Notes under the pieces: model-generated
Database searches by the model: none
The model's input: the letters and a program-made list of their open reading frames with translations, nothing else
What the model was told of the DNA's origin: nothing
Made by a program: the position numbers and the translations under genes
In this document: piece after piece, positions 49,820 to 59,238 of the stretch
Numbering within the stretch: the stretch's first letter is position 1
Layout of the letters: the number at the start of each line of letters is the position of its first letter
Assembly: GCA_012959805.1 (NCBI GenBank)
Contig: DUCN01000074.1
Coordinates: forward strand, 21,005 to 85,004
From: Myxococcales bacterium
Lineage (GTDB): Bacteria; Myxococcota_A; UBA9160; UBA4427
DNA: 64,000 nucleotides
Direction of reading: 5' to 3'

Positions 49820-50932
49820 TCAGCTCGAGGGCGCGGTCGGCTCCTGCTGAGTGAGACAATGCACCGCACCCAGCCCGAGAATGAGGTCCTGAGACGGAAT
49901 CGGCACAATCGGTCGATCCGGAACCGCCGCTTCAAGAATCGACAGCGCCTCGGCGTCCTGATCCACGCCGAAGGTAGGCACCAGGACCGCGTGATTGGCA
50001 AAATAGAAATTCGAGTAGCTGGCGGGCAGTCGGCCGTCGGGACCAAAGAGTGGGTCGGGCATCGGCAGCGCGATGACCTCGAGCCGCCTCCCCTCCGCGT
50101 CGGTCATGGTCTCAAGTCGGCGGCGATTCTCCGCCAATGCCGCGTAATTTCCGTCCGACGAATCCCCGCAGACCGCGGTTACCACGCGCCCGGGTCCGAC
50201 GAAGCGCGTCAGGTCGTCGACATGTCCGTCCGTGTCATCACCAAGGATTCCGTCACCGAGCCAGAGGACTCGCCGGGCGCCGAAAGAATCTGCGAGAAAG
50301 GCCTCGACGGAAGCATGCGAGCGCTGGCCCGCCTGACCCGCGCGATTGGGATTAAGAAGGCAGGACTCCGTCGTGAGAAGCGTCCCGGCGCCGTCGCCGT
50401 CGATCGACCCCGCTTCGAAAAGGATCGGCGATCGGGTCGATACCACACCTGCCCTCCGGGCCATTTCCCCGGCTACCCGCGCATCGAGCGCCCAAGATGG
50501 GTATTTGCCGCCCCAGGCATTGAATTCGAAATCGAGAAGTCGGCGCGAGACGGAGCCCCCCTCCTCCGCCTGATCAAGAACGAAGATCCCGCCGTGATCA
50601 CGAATCCAGGCGTCATCGGTCGGCACGCAATAGATCTCGAGGTCCGCCAAATCCTCGCACCCGGCCCCGCGAAGCCGGTCACGAACTCGATCGCCCATCG
50701 CATCGTCCTGAGCATGAATTCGGACGCCCTCGCCTGGCAGGATGGCACGCACCATCTCGACGAACGCGTCCTCGACGGCACTGAGTCTTCCCGGCCATGT
50801 CTCTATGTTATGTGGCCACGAAAGCCAAGTCGCGCGATGTGGCTCCCATTCGGCGGGCCATCTCCTCGACTCCCACCTAGCATCATCCTGACCTGAATGC
50901 GGGTCGGCGTCAGGCTTCGAGCGCTCTTGCAT
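49820..50932 (-). CDS. aguA: Agmatine deiminase
   Basis: A 370-residue guanidino-group modifying enzyme that converts agmatine to N-carbamoylputrescine and ammonia. Seen: the RWPAEWEPHRATWLSWPHN opening, the DDAWIRDHG block (Asp/Arg of the active site), DTDGHVDD with the catalytic His, and the catalytic Cys near the C-terminus in GAVHCLTQQEP. The Gly-rich stretch before the Cys reads GLGAVHC in place of the more common GGGNIHC. The ATG overlaps the aguB stop (TGATG), so the two are coupled, giving a complete agmatine-to-putrescine route. Confidence 0.95.
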   Translation of the reverse strand: MQERSKPDADPHSGQDDARWESRRWPAEWEPHRATWLSWPHNIETWPGRLSAVEDAFVEMVRAILPGEGVRIHAQDDAMGDRVRDRLRGAGCEDLADLEIYCVPTDDAWIRDHGGIFVLDQAEEGGSVSRRLLDFEFNAWGGKYPSWALDARVAGEMARRAGVVSTRSPILFEAGSIDGDGAGTLLTTESCLLNPNRAGQAGQRSHASVEAFLADSFGARRVLWLGDGILGDDTDGHVDDLTRFVGPGRVVTAVCGDSSDGNYAALAENRRRLETMTDAEGRRLEVIALPMPDPLFGPDGRLPASYSNFYFANHAVLVPTFGVDQDAEALSILEAAVPDRPIVPIPSQDLILGLGAVHCLTQQEPTAPSS

Positions 50933-51888
50933 CAGTCCGTTTCCGAACCTGTTTCCCGATCATCCAAGAAGCGTTCCGACAAGCCGTCGTAGGCGTCCAC
51001 TCGACGATCCCTGAAAAACGGCCAATCTCGCCTCACGCGCTCGATCAGTCCGAGATCGCACTCAACGACCAGTACGGCCTCTTCATCCTCAGGCGCTTCC
51101 GCCAAGATTCGCCCAAATGGATCCACAACGAAGGAACTACCAAAGAAGCGAATTCCGCCATTTAAAACTGCGTCTGCGTCCGCTGCCCCTTCGAGCGTCT
51201 CATGGCCGACGCGATTGACCGCGACGACGAAGAGGCCGTTCGCGATCGCATGGCCTCTCTGAATCGTTCGCCATGCATCGCGCTGAGCCTCATCGATCGC
51301 CGGATTCTCATCGAATTGCCAACCGATCGCCGTCGGAATCAAGAGAATATCCGCTCCAGCGAGTGCAATCGAACGAGCCGCTTCCGGAAACCACTGGTCC
51401 CAACAGATCAACACACCAAGCGAGCCCGCTTCGGTCGAATGAACCGGAAATCCGAGATCGCCGGGAGTGAAATAGAATTTTTCGTAGTAGAGCGGGTCAT
51501 CCGGAATGTGCATCTTCCGGTAGCGCCCCGCGATCTCGCCCCGGGCATTCAAGACGACCGCCGTGTTGTGATAGAGCCCAGCGGCACGTCGCTCAAAGAG
51601 AGATGCGACAAGAGAAATTCCGAGATCCGAGACCTGTTTCGAAAGCGCCTCGGTCGAGGGGCCAGGAATCGACTCCGCCCAATCAAACCGACTCGGGTCT
51701 TCGCTCTGACACAGATAGGGCCGCCGAAAGAGTTCCGGCAGACACACGACATCGGCACCGCGACGCGCCGCATCGGCCACCGCATCCTGGGCATGACCCA
51801 AATTCCGATCCGGATCGGGCTCGCAGCGCATCTGGACGAGGCCAACCCGGCGGATTTCGGATGATTCGTTTCGATCTTCTCTCGCCAT
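50932..51888 (-). CDS. aguB: N-carbamoylputrescine amidase
   Basis: A 318-residue nitrilase-superfamily amidase that hydrolyses N-carbamoylputrescine to putrescine, CO2 and ammonia. The Glu-Lys-Cys triad is visible in LPELF, YRKMHIPDDP and ICWDQWFPE. The YYEKFYFTPGD segment and the GRGHAIANG-like region are typical of the AguB branch. It precedes aguA on the same strand, overlapping by one base. Together they make putrescine from agmatine, the polyamine route used where ornithine decarboxylase is absent. No arginine decarboxylase is in the window. Confidence 0.95.
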   Translation of the reverse strand: MAREDRNESSEIRRVGLVQMRCEPDPDRNLGHAQDAVADAARRGADVVCLPELFRRPYLCQSEDPSRFDWAESIPGPSTEALSKQVSDLGISLVASLFERRAAGLYHNTAVVLNARGEIAGRYRKMHIPDDPLYYEKFYFTPGDLGFPVHSTEAGSLGVLICWDQWFPEAARSIALAGADILLIPTAIGWQFDENPAIDEAQRDAWRTIQRGHAIANGLFVVAVNRVGHETLEGAADADAVLNGGIRFFGSSFVVDPFGRILAEAPEDEEAVLVVECDLGLIERVRRDWPFFRDRRVDAYDGLSERFLDDRETGSETD

Positions 51889-52014
51889 TGAGAGCTTGGA
51901 TAAGGCAAGCGGAGACCGATCGCAAGGAAACCGAGCCTGAGGGGGCTCCCCGACATGACCGGACTTGTCACGACCTCGGCCGATGCTCCTAGGAGTCGAT
52001 CACGGCGATATCAC

Positions 52015-52023
52015 GGGGGGGGG
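52015..52023. repeat. Nine-G run just before a start codon
   Basis: G9 occupies 52015-52023, two bases ahead of ATG 52026. The run covers the place where a ribosome site would sit, so a length change could alter translation of the gene that follows, but it cannot shift its reading frame since it lies before the ATG. Confidence 0.8.
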
Positions 52024-52025
52024 CA

Positions 52026-52466
52026 ATGGAGTCGATCAAATGGCAAACGGGACAGACAGGGCAGCTGGAATTCACGGCGCAGACCGGGAACGCGAACCGG
52101 CATGAGGTGCGGGACGCGCAACCCGATTTGGCCGGGTTGCATCGCATTTCGGTCCGGGCGAGGCGCTCGGATAGCTGGCTCGACGCGACGGTGACGCTCC
52201 TGGCGACGATCGTCTTTGGATTGGGTTGGGCCGTCGTCGAGCTCGAGGGCGCCTTGCCGGTGCAGGCTGGGTACGATCAAGCCTCCCAAAACGCCCAAGC
52301 CGCCCGGGCCGTCTGGTCTTCGAGTCCGATCGACGCTTCGATGTTGGCCGATGCCCCCGCGACCGAGTCGACCCAATCGGTCGCGTTCGAATTCCGGATC
52401 GGAGAAATGTGGGGAGCCGAGAGAGAACGATGGACCGACCTGGCGCCGCAGAGCTCGAAGCAATGA
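52026..52466 (+). CDS. Putative membrane protein of unknown function
   Basis: A 146-residue protein with one hydrophobic segment (about residues 60-78, ATVTLLATIVFGLGWAVV). An Asp/Gln/Thr-rich N-terminal part precedes it (WQTGQTGQLEFTAQTGN) and an Ala/Ser-rich part follows it; the N-terminal beta-like stretch could be a small cytosolic domain. I do not recognise a family. Its last 37 bases overlap the start of the NYN-domain gene in another frame, suggesting translational coupling. The start is preceded by a G9 run. It is divergent from aguB. That this is a real gene rests on length, the membrane segment and the overlap arrangement. Confidence 0.5.
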   Translation: MESIKWQTGQTGQLEFTAQTGNANRHEVRDAQPDLAGLHRISVRARRSDSWLDATVTLLATIVFGLGWAVVELEGALPVQAGYDQASQNAQAARAVWSSSPIDASMLADAPATESTQSVAFEFRIGEMWGAERERWTDLAPQSSKQ

Positions 52467-53008
52467 TCGACGCAGAGTTCGCCCGAGCTGACTCCGATAC
52501 CGCGGAAACGGCCGAGAAACAGATTTCGACCGGGACTCTTTCGATCGAAAGCGCGGCCGAAACCCGAGTCATTCTCGTCGATGCGTTCAATGTCTTGCAT
52601 GCGGTCCTGCTCGGAAGAGAACGCGATCATGGCTGGTGGCGCCGCGAAGAACGCGAACGCCTACTTCGTCGCATCAGCGGCTGGAAGAATGGCCCAGACG
52701 AGATCTGGGTCGCCTTCGATGGCGCCCAACCCGCCTGGTCTGTCTGGGCAGAGCCCATCCTCCGACCCATCACTGTGGCCAGCCGCGGCCCCATCGTCCA
52801 TAGCGTATACGTTGAATCCGCAGATGATTGGATCGTTCGACGTGCGCGCCGCTCGGCGCGTCCCCAACAACTGATCGTTGTGAGTGCCGATCGCAAGGTC
52901 TCGGGTCGTGCTCGAAGCGCCGGCTGTGAAATCTGGACACCCTGGGCCTTCATCTCTCAATGCCCGACTCTTTCGGAAGACCCAACCCAATCGACGGAGT
53001 CCGACTAA
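52430..53008 (+). CDS. NYN (YacP-like) domain protein, putative RNase
   Basis: A 192-residue protein whose core begins with RVILVDAFNVLHAVLLG, the first acidic strand of the PIN-like NYN nuclease fold, and continues with EIWVAFDGAQPAW (second Asp) and IVVSADRKVSGRARSAGC (third acidic position and substrate loop). YacP/Rae1 relatives cleave RNA, including ribosome-bound mRNA. The first 45 residues are acidic and probably flexible. ATG 52430 has GGGGAGCCGAGAGAG upstream; the frame extends further back without family character. It overlaps the end of the preceding membrane-protein gene. Confidence 0.75.
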   Translation: MDRPGAAELEAMIDAEFARADSDTAETAEKQISTGTLSIESAAETRVILVDAFNVLHAVLLGRERDHGWWRREERERLLRRISGWKNGPDEIWVAFDGAQPAWSVWAEPILRPITVASRGPIVHSVYVESADDWIVRRARRSARPQQLIVVSADRKVSGRARSAGCEIWTPWAFISQCPTLSEDPTQSTESD

Positions 53009-53327
53009 CGCGAGACAGGACCGACTCCCGCCGGCCACAACCTCCAACAGGCCGGAGAATAGACGGGCTACGCCTAGCACCAGGATGCTCGAGATCGTCG
53101 ACACAGTACGAGGCAGGATAGTAGTCGGAGCCCTAGTCCAGCAGATTCCCCAGCCAGTCCTCAATTTGCGCAGAAGAATCGCAGGGGCGGGGCAGGCAAT
53201 CTAGCTGAATCGAAAGGTGCACCGATTTCGGCGTATCTCCGAGCTGTACCGGTCAATTCCGGACCTCTTGCTCCGATTATTTCCCTACGGACCTAGCAGT
53301 CGAGTCCAGGCATAAGAAGTCATTCCG
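53009..53327. other. Intergenic region with no recognised gene
   Basis: Spacer of about 320 bases between the NYN-domain gene and a small secreted protein. Short open frames on both strands show no family features, and no hairpin followed by a T run was seen. The promoter of the small secreted protein should lie near its right end. Confidence 0.5.
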
Positions 53328-53606
53328 ATGTCGAAATGCATTAGGCGCATATCGATCTTGATTCTGGCGATTTTCATGGGTTTACCGTGCATTGGATCGG
53401 CGGATCATGGTGACGAGAATGGTCGAATCGGATTCACGCAGACTCAGTTGAAACGTCTTCTTCGAACGAAGATGAGGACGATCTCGGAAATGGCAAATAA
53501 TCCGAATACAGGCAAAATATCTCGACGAACGTCACCCGACATTGCCGAAAGAGGCCGACGCGGATTATTCGCACGAGCGGATCCACGCGTGGCCAAGACT
53601 AAGTAG
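53328..53606 (+). CDS. Small secreted protein of unknown function
   Basis: A 92-residue protein with a convincing signal peptide: n-region MSKCIRRI, hydrophobic core SILILAIFMGLPC, and an IGSA-D cleavage-like site near residue 25. The mature part is about 65 residues, basic, without cysteines, and ends in ARADPRVAKTK. The Cys within the signal core (residue 21) is not in a typical lipobox. No family recognised. It is convergent with ppsR and about 40 bases from it. Confidence 0.5.
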   Translation: MSKCIRRISILILAIFMGLPCIGSADHGDENGRIGFTQTQLKRLLRTKMRTISEMANNPNTGKISRRTSPDIAERGRRGLFARADPRVAKTK

Positions 53607-53647
53607 ACTCGACGCAATCGCCCGCGCATGTCCGAACAAACCAAACC

Positions 53648-54478
53648 CTATCGATTCGTCGCACCAAATGCGGCGGCATGAGCATCGATGATCTTCGATG
53701 CATTCTCCTCGACCGCACGCCCGCTGACATCGATCATGCGCCAACCCTTCTGACGACACAGCTTGCGAGCGCGATCGAGTTCGAGCATAACCTGATTCGG
53801 ATCGGTGTAATCCGTCGAAGACGGAGCGCGCATGGATCGCAATCGGGCCGTTCGGACCGAAAGCAATGTCGCCGGATCAACCGTCAGCCCGAATACACGA
53901 CTCGGGTCCAGTTCGAGCAATTCTTTCTGGGGATCGAGACCCGGAATGAGAGGCACGTTGCCCGTCTTGTAGCCGCGCTGGGCCAGATACATGGAGAGCG
54001 GCGTTTTCGAAGTTCTCGATACGCCGGTCAAGACAATGTCGGCTTCGTGAAGCGTTTTCAGATTGGCGCCATCGTCATGTCGAACCGCGAATTCGACGGC
54101 TTCGACGCGGTCGAAGTAGTCGTCCGAAAAGCCGTGCAGCAGACCGGGCTGGTGGCGCGGCTCGACGTGCAGACGCTGGGCGACGCGCATGATCAGCGGT
54201 CCGAGTAGATCCACAGCGACGACACGGCGCTCTTCGGCTTCGTGCAAGAGCGCCTCGACGACCTCTCCTTCAACGAGGCTGAAGACGACGAGCGCCCCGG
54301 TTTCTTCGGCCTGCGCGATGACTCGGCGGACCTCGGAGACCGTGCGGGCATCGCGAAAGACCCTCAATCGCCAGCGATTTCGAAACTGAATCATCGCGGC
54401 GCGAACCGCTGCACTTCCCGTGTCTCCCGTGCCATCGGAAACCACGAAGACCGTCATCTCGCCTGTTTGGTCCGCCAT
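53648..54478 (-). CDS. ppsR: Phosphoenolpyruvate synthase regulatory protein/kinase-pyrophosphorylase
   Basis: A 276-residue DUF299 bifunctional enzyme. Members inactivate PEP synthase or pyruvate phosphate dikinase by ADP-dependent phosphorylation and reactivate it by phosphate-dependent dephosphorylation. Seen: the VFVVSDGTGDTGSAAVRAA opening, the RHDDGAN block, and the P-loop-like GVSRTSKTPLSMYLA near the middle. ATG 54478 is chosen as the first ATG ahead of the domain; a second ATG at 54460 is possible. The target enzyme is not in the window. It is divergent from leuS with about 100 bases between. Confidence 0.9.
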   Translation of the reverse strand: MADQTGEMTVFVVSDGTGDTGSAAVRAAMIQFRNRWRLRVFRDARTVSEVRRVIAQAEETGALVVFSLVEGEVVEALLHEAEERRVVAVDLLGPLIMRVAQRLHVEPRHQPGLLHGFSDDYFDRVEAVEFAVRHDDGANLKTLHEADIVLTGVSRTSKTPLSMYLAQRGYKTGNVPLIPGLDPQKELLELDPSRVFGLTVDPATLLSVRTARLRSMRAPSSTDYTDPNQVMLELDRARKLCRQKGWRMIDVSGRAVEENASKIIDAHAAAFGATNR

Positions 54479-54578
54479 GAGCGAACAATAGCGGGGCTCC
54501 GGAAAGACCGACCAAGAAACCACGCAATCGCCGGAATTCGTTGACGAAATCGATGGACGGCCCCATTCTCTGCGGGCC

Positions 54579-57215
54579 ATGGCCTACGACCCTACTCGTC
54601 TCGAAGAAAAGTGGCAGCGGTATTGGGAGCAGAACGCGACCTTCCGCGCCGAAATCGATCCCGCGCGCCCGAAATATTACGTGCTCGACATGTTTCCCTA
54701 TCCGTCCGGCGACGGACTCCATGTCGGTCATCCCGAGGGCTATACCGCGACCGACATCATCGCTCGCTACAAGCGCATGCGCGGCTTCAACGTTCTTCAT
54801 CCGATGGGATGGGACGCCTTCGGTCTACCCGCTGAACAATACGCGATCAAGACCGGAACCCACCCGCGTGTCACCACCGAGCGCAACATCGAAAACTTCA
54901 GGCGACAGATCAAATCTCTCGGCTTCAGTTATGACTGGTCGCGTGAGATCGATACCACCGACGCACGTTATGTCCGATGGACGCAGTGGATCTTCCGAAA
55001 ATTATTCGAACGCGGTCTCGCCTATGAGGCCGAAGTTCCAGTCAACTGGTGTCCGGAACTCGGAACCGTCCTGGCCAACGAAGAAGTCATCGACGGCAAG
55101 AGTGAAGTCGGTGGCCATCCCGTCGTTCGACTTCCCCTCAAACAATGGATGCTGCGGATTACCCAATACGCGGATCGCCTGATCGAAGATCTCGACGACC
55201 TGGACTGGCCCGAGCCCATCAAGAAAATGCAGCGCGACTGGATTGGCCGATCCGAAGGCGCACACGTCCGATTCCCGGTTCTGGGCCACGAGGGAATCGA
55301 GATCGAAGTCTTCACCACTCGACCAGACACGCTCTTCGGTGCGACCTACATGGTGCTCGCTCCCGAACATGGCCTAGTCGAAGCGATCACCGCGAGCGAT
55401 CAACAGACTGAAGTGAAGGCCTATGTCGATCGAGCCGCGCGACGCAGCGAACGCGCGCGCATGTCCAACTCCGGCGAAAAAACCGGCGTCGCCACCGGCG
55501 CCTTCGCACGCAATCCGACTAATGGCGAAGAAATCCCGATCTGGGTCGCCGACTATGTACTCGCCGGATACGGCACGGGCGCGATCATGGCCGTCCCCGG
55601 GCATGATCAAAGGGATTGGGAATTCGCACAAAAATTCGGCCTCCCCATCCGAGAAGTCGTCGAGGGCGGCAACGTCGAGGAGGCCGCCTGGACGGGAAGC
55701 GGTTGTGCGACGGCATCAGACTTTCTCGACGGCCTCGAGACCGATGCAGCCAAGAGCAAGATGATCGAATGGCTCGAATCTGAGAATAGAGGCGCGGGAA
55801 CGGTCACCTATAAACTTCGGGATTGGCTCTTCAGCCGCCAGCGATATTGGGGCGAGCCCTTCCCCGTCGTCCATCACGAAGATGGATCCATCGCGCTCGT
55901 TCCCGAATCCGACCTGCCTCTCGTGCTCCCCGAACTCGACGACTTCAAGCCGAGCGGTGAGAATTTCGAAGCGCCACTTACGCGGGTGAAAGACTGGATC
56001 GAAACGACGGACGCCGAGGGTCGACGCGTCTTGCGCGATCCCAATACGATGCCCCAGTGGGCCGGAAGCTGTTGGTATTTCCTGCGCTTCCTGGATCCCA
56101 TGAATGATGAAATGCCCTGGTCGACGGAAGCCGAAAACTATTGGATGCCCGTCGATCTCTATGTCGGCGGCGCCGAACATGCCGTGCTGCATCTGCTTTA
56201 TGCACGGTTCTGGCACAAGGTATTCTTCGATCTCGGACTCGTTCATACCCGCGAACCCTTCCAGAAGCTGGTCAACCAGGGAATGATCCTCGGCGAGAGC
56301 TTTCGCTATTACGATGATGACCTGGCCGACGAAGGGAAGGACAGCGTCACTCGTTATCGATCCAAGGACATCCGCGAAACCGACGAAGGCCCCGTAGCCA
56401 AAGAGGACGGACGAGCACTCAAGGCGCGCTGGATCCAGCTTGGCGAGGTCGCTTATGACGACGAAGGTGCGCCCATCCATCCACAAGACGCCGAACTCGA
56501 ACTCGAACGGGTCGTCGAGAAAATGTCCAAGAGCAAGGGCAACGTCATCAATCCGGATGACGTCATCCGCAAGCACGGCGCCGACTCCATGCGGCTCTAT
56601 GAAATGTTCATCGGCCCACTCGAAAAGGCCGCACCCTGGTCGACGGACGGAATCCAGGGCATCTATCGGTTTCTTCAGCGCGCATGGCGACTCTTCCACG
56701 TCGGAGACGACGAGCAGGAGACATTTCAGGCACCGGTCGCCGGCCTCGGAACCGACGATCAGCGCCGACTCACGACGCAGACCATTCTCGGAGTCACCGA
56801 AGATCTCGAAGCCATGCGATTCAACACTGCAATCTCCAAGCTGATGGTCTTCTCTCGGGACATCACGAAGGACGCGCCTCTGCCTCGCGAGTCCGCGGAA
56901 ATTTTCACGCTCCTTCTTGCGCCGATGGCCCCCCACCTCTCAGAAGAAATCTGGCTTTTGTTAGGTCACGAAGACACCCTCGCACACGAGCCCTGGCCCA
57001 AAGCGGACGAAAGTCTTCTCGTCGAAGAAACCATCACGCTCATCGTTCAAGTGAACGGAAAAAAACGCGGCGAAATCGAAGTGCCCTCGGATGTGTCCAA
57101 GAAAGACGCAGAGCAGAAAGCACTCACCGTCGAGAACGTCCTGAAGACACTCGACGGGCGACAGCCGAAGAAGATCATTCTCGTTGCGGGACGCCTCATC
57201 AATATCGTCGGCTAA
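54579..57215 (+). CDS. leuS: Leucyl-tRNA synthetase
   Basis: An 878-residue class I aminoacyl-tRNA synthetase that charges tRNA-Leu. Seen: the class I motif HVGH (residues 48-51) in [10 protein letters not shown], the large CP1 editing domain (about 225-420, with the [12 protein letters not shown] block), and KMSKSKGN (648-655). The anticodon-binding helical domain and the small C-terminal domain ([12 protein letters not shown]) complete the enzyme. The length and domain order are normal. It reads rightward from a spacer shared with ppsR. Confidence 0.97.
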   Translation: MAYDPTRLEEKWQRYWEQNATFRAEIDPARPKYYVLDMFPYPSGDGLHVGHPEGYTATDIIARYKRMRGFNVLHPMGWDAFGLPAEQYAIKTGTHPRVTTERNIENFRRQIKSLGFSYDWSREIDTTDARYVRWTQWIFRKLFERGLAYEAEVPVNWCPELGTVLANEEVIDGKSEVGGHPVVRLPLKQWMLRITQYADRLIEDLDDLDWPEPIKKMQRDWIGRSEGAHVRFPVLGHEGIEIEVFTTRPDTLFGATYMVLAPEHGLVEAITASDQQTEVKAYVDRAARRSERARMSNSGEKTGVATGAFARNPTNGEEIPIWVADYVLAGYGTGAIMAVPGHDQRDWEFAQKFGLPIREVVEGGNVEEAAWTGSGCATASDFLDGLETDAAKSKMIEWLESENRGAGTVTYKLRDWLFSRQRYWGEPFPVVHHEDGSIALVPESDLPLVLPELDDFKPSGENFEAPLTRVKDWIETTDAEGRRVLRDPNTMPQWAGSCWYFLRFLDPMNDEMPWSTEAENYWMPVDLYVGGAEHAVLHLLYARFWHKVFFDLGLVHTREPFQKLVNQGMILGESFRYYDDDLADEGKDSVTRYRSKDIRETDEGPVAKEDGRALKARWIQLGEVAYDDEGAPIHPQDAELELERVVEKMSKSKGNVINPDDVIRKHGADSMRLYEMFIGPLEKAAPWSTDGIQGIYRFLQRAWRLFHVGDDEQETFQAPVAGLGTDDQRRLTTQTILGVTEDLEAMRFNTAISKLMVFSRDITKDAPLPRESAEIFTLLLAPMAPHLSEEIWLLLGHEDTLAHEPWPKADESLLVEETITLIVQVNGKKRGEIEVPSDVSKKDAEQKALTVENVLKTLDGRQPKKIILVAGRLINIVG

Positions 57216-57258
57216 CCCGGCCCTCCCGTCCGTCGTTCGGTCGTGCTATGGATTCAAC

Positions 57259-58362
57259 ATGAGCATAGATCTGCGAAGTCGGTATCTGGCTGAAATAGAG
57301 CAATCCATGACGAAGGGACTGGCCCTACCGGCAGCGTGCTATCGCGACTCGGCCTTCTTCGAGCTGGAACTCGAACATATCCTACGCCCGGGTTGGCATC
57401 CGATTCTTCGCTGGGACTTGCTTCCGAAAGTCGGCGACTACCTCGCGATCGATCTCTTTGGAGAGCCACTCGTCATCGTTCGAAGCGACGATGAGCGTCT
57501 ACACGTCTTCTCGAACGTCTGTCGCCACCGAGCGCATACGGTCGCTAGCGGAACCGGCAACGCCAAATCCCTGGTCTGCCCTTATCACCGCTGGACCTAT
57601 GGACTCGACGGATCCCTTAGCGGTGCGCCGTTAATGGACGATCGCCCGGAATTCGATCGCACCGAGTGCGGCCTCCGGGAGCTTCTAACGGAGTCTTGGC
57701 AGGGCTTTCTGATGGTGAACCTCAGCGGCACCGACAATTCCACCAATGAAACCCAGTCCAAATCTGTCGCTGAGATGCTAGGCGGACTCGACGATCGTCT
57801 CGAATCCTATGACCTCGAAAAAATGGTCACGCTGGGAACACTCGACTTCGATTCGCCATGGAATTGGAAAGTCATGGCGGACAACTTCATGGAGTCGTAT
57901 CACCACCTCGGCATCCATACAAGCACCTTGCAGAAATCCAATCCGGCCAAAGGCACCTACGCAGTGAAGACCGATGGGGCGTACTCACTCCTCGAGAACC
58001 CTGGCATCAACGACTCGCCGGGCTTCATCGTTACTCAGATTTTTCCGAGCTTTCTACTGAGCGTCTTCGACGGAGGGCCCTTCGCAGCCTGGTACGAGAT
58101 GAACATCGATCGACATGATCATATTCATCTGCGAATTCACCTCCTCGCACCACCATCGTTAGGCGCGGTCCCCGGAGTCAGCGAATCGTTGATCGAGAAC
58201 GTGAACTCGATTCACCTAGAAGACATTCCCGCTTGTGAGGCGGTCCAGCGGGGCATAGTCAGTCAGCTATGGCAGCCGGGACCTCTCAGTCATCAAGAAG
58301 GATGCCTCGCTCACTTCCATCAACATCTAGCAGAGCGACTTCGCCTTCCGAGTGCACGCTAA
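57259..58362 (+). CDS. Rieske-type ring-hydroxylating oxygenase, alpha subunit family
   Basis: A 367-residue Rieske non-heme iron oxygenase subunit. The Rieske [2Fe-2S] ligands are C88, H90, C107 and H110 (CRH...CPYH). The mononuclear iron region reads ADNFMESYHHLGIH, giving the Asp/Glu and two His of the facial triad. It resembles choline/carnitine monooxygenase-like and aromatic oxygenase alpha subunits. No reductase or ferredoxin gene is adjacent, so electrons may come from the ferredoxin at 35010. ATG 57259 follows the leuS stop by 43 bases; an earlier frame start overlaps leuS. It is convergent with the VOC gene. Confidence 0.88.
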   Translation: MSIDLRSRYLAEIEQSMTKGLALPAACYRDSAFFELELEHILRPGWHPILRWDLLPKVGDYLAIDLFGEPLVIVRSDDERLHVFSNVCRHRAHTVASGTGNAKSLVCPYHRWTYGLDGSLSGAPLMDDRPEFDRTECGLRELLTESWQGFLMVNLSGTDNSTNETQSKSVAEMLGGLDDRLESYDLEKMVTLGTLDFDSPWNWKVMADNFMESYHHLGIHTSTLQKSNPAKGTYAVKTDGAYSLLENPGINDSPGFIVTQIFPSFLLSVFDGGPFAAWYEMNIDRHDHIHLRIHLLAPPSLGAVPGVSESLIENVNSIHLEDIPACEAVQRGIVSQLWQPGPLSHQEGCLAHFHQHLAERLRLPSAR

Positions 58363-58369
58363 AAACGAA

Positions 58370-58744
58370 TCAGCCTGTCTTCATCTCAAAGAAACAGAGC
58401 TTGTTGCCATCGAGATCCCGAACGTAGGCACCGTAGAAATAAGGCGTACGCTCACCGGGTTCACCATCGTCAGTCGCACCCAGCGAAATGGCCTTGGCAT
58501 AAAGCTTGTCAACGCCTTCTCGCGAGCCGCCGGGAATGGCGATCATGTTTCCATTGCCATGACTCTGTTCTTTCTCGTTGTAGGGAATACAGAGCGCGAG
58601 CATCGCGCCGCCCGCTTCACCCCCGTAGAACTTGATTCGGTCCATCCCCATGACCTGCTTCCCGCCGATCTCGGCCAGAAGCGCGTCGTAAAACGCGACC
58701 GCGCGGTCCATGTCCGTCACACCAATCGTTGTATAGCCAAGCAT
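58370..58744 (-). CDS. VOC (glyoxalase/dioxygenase) family protein
   Basis: A 124-residue single vicinal-oxygen-chelate domain. It opens with YTTIGVTDMDRAVAFYDALL, the family start, and ends with the AYVRDLDGNKLCFFE block with its metal-ligand Glu. The length is that of one VOC unit, so it probably works as a dimer. Substrates are typically small oxygenated or glutathione-linked compounds; not determined here. It is convergent with the Rieske oxygenase, with 7 bases between the stops. Confidence 0.88.
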   Translation of the reverse strand: MLGYTTIGVTDMDRAVAFYDALLAEIGGKQVMGMDRIKFYGGEAGGAMLALCIPYNEKEQSHGNGNMIAIPGGSREGVDKLYAKAISLGATDDGEPGERTPYFYGAYVRDLDGNKLCFFEMKTG

Positions 58745-58944
58745 CTTTCGCTCTCCAGTTTTCTAGTCAGGTCTAACTGATTTCCTCCAGCGGCCAGCGC
58801 GAGAGTCTACGCAAAGATCGAGCGCACAATCACCCCGCACGGCGCAAGAATCCAGTGTGCTCTTGCGAGCATGCTTCGCTGTAGACGGCGGGACAAAACC
58901 CGGGATACTTTCTGTCGAATTTACGAGTCGATGGGTGGCTTGCC

Positions 58945-59238
58945 TGCCTAAAGGGCTTGAACCAGCGCAAACTCTACGGCTCTCCGGATCGCCTTGAATT
59001 TCCGGAGAAGCGCATCGGCGGGTGGTGGGAGCGAATCTCCTGGGACCAGGCGATCTCTGAAATCGGTGCCAAGGTGAAATCACTTCGCGCCGAACACGGG
59101 GCCGACCCGACCAAAATGTACGTGGGAACCGCAGCCGGCTTCAGCATGCTGCAACCGATCTTCGCGCAGGGCTTCATGCAGGGCCTCGGTTCGAAAAGCA
59201 TCTACGGCTCGGCGAGTCAGCTAGGTCGAAGCCGATAA
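58945..59238 (+). pseudogene. Molybdopterin oxidoreductase remnant
   Basis: About 95 codons match the region just after the N-terminal [4Fe-4S] domain of DMSO-reductase-family enzymes: CLKGLNQRKLYGSPDRLEFP, then WERISWDQAISEIG, and a VGTAAGFSMLQPIFAQGFMQ stretch of the first molybdopterin-binding domain. The frame then stops (GSASQLGRSR) where the convergent P450 gene begins, overlapping its end by 22 bases. The N-terminal cysteine motif and about 600-800 C-terminal residues are missing. This is a broken relic, and its 3' part was probably removed by the event that placed the P450 gene here. Confidence 0.7.

Noticed and set aside
49748..50896. 382-codon open frame antisense to aguA
   Set aside because: Entirely covers aguA, which has its catalytic motifs; no independent evidence for a gene on the other strand.
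52015..52023. G9 run as a frame-shifting contingency locus
   Set aside because: The run is upstream of the likely ATG, so slippage would not change the reading frame; only an effect on translation initiation remains possible.
55716..56936. 406-codon open frame antisense to leuS
   Set aside because: leuS shows all synthetase motifs through this region; the antisense product has no recognisable domain and arises from codon bias.
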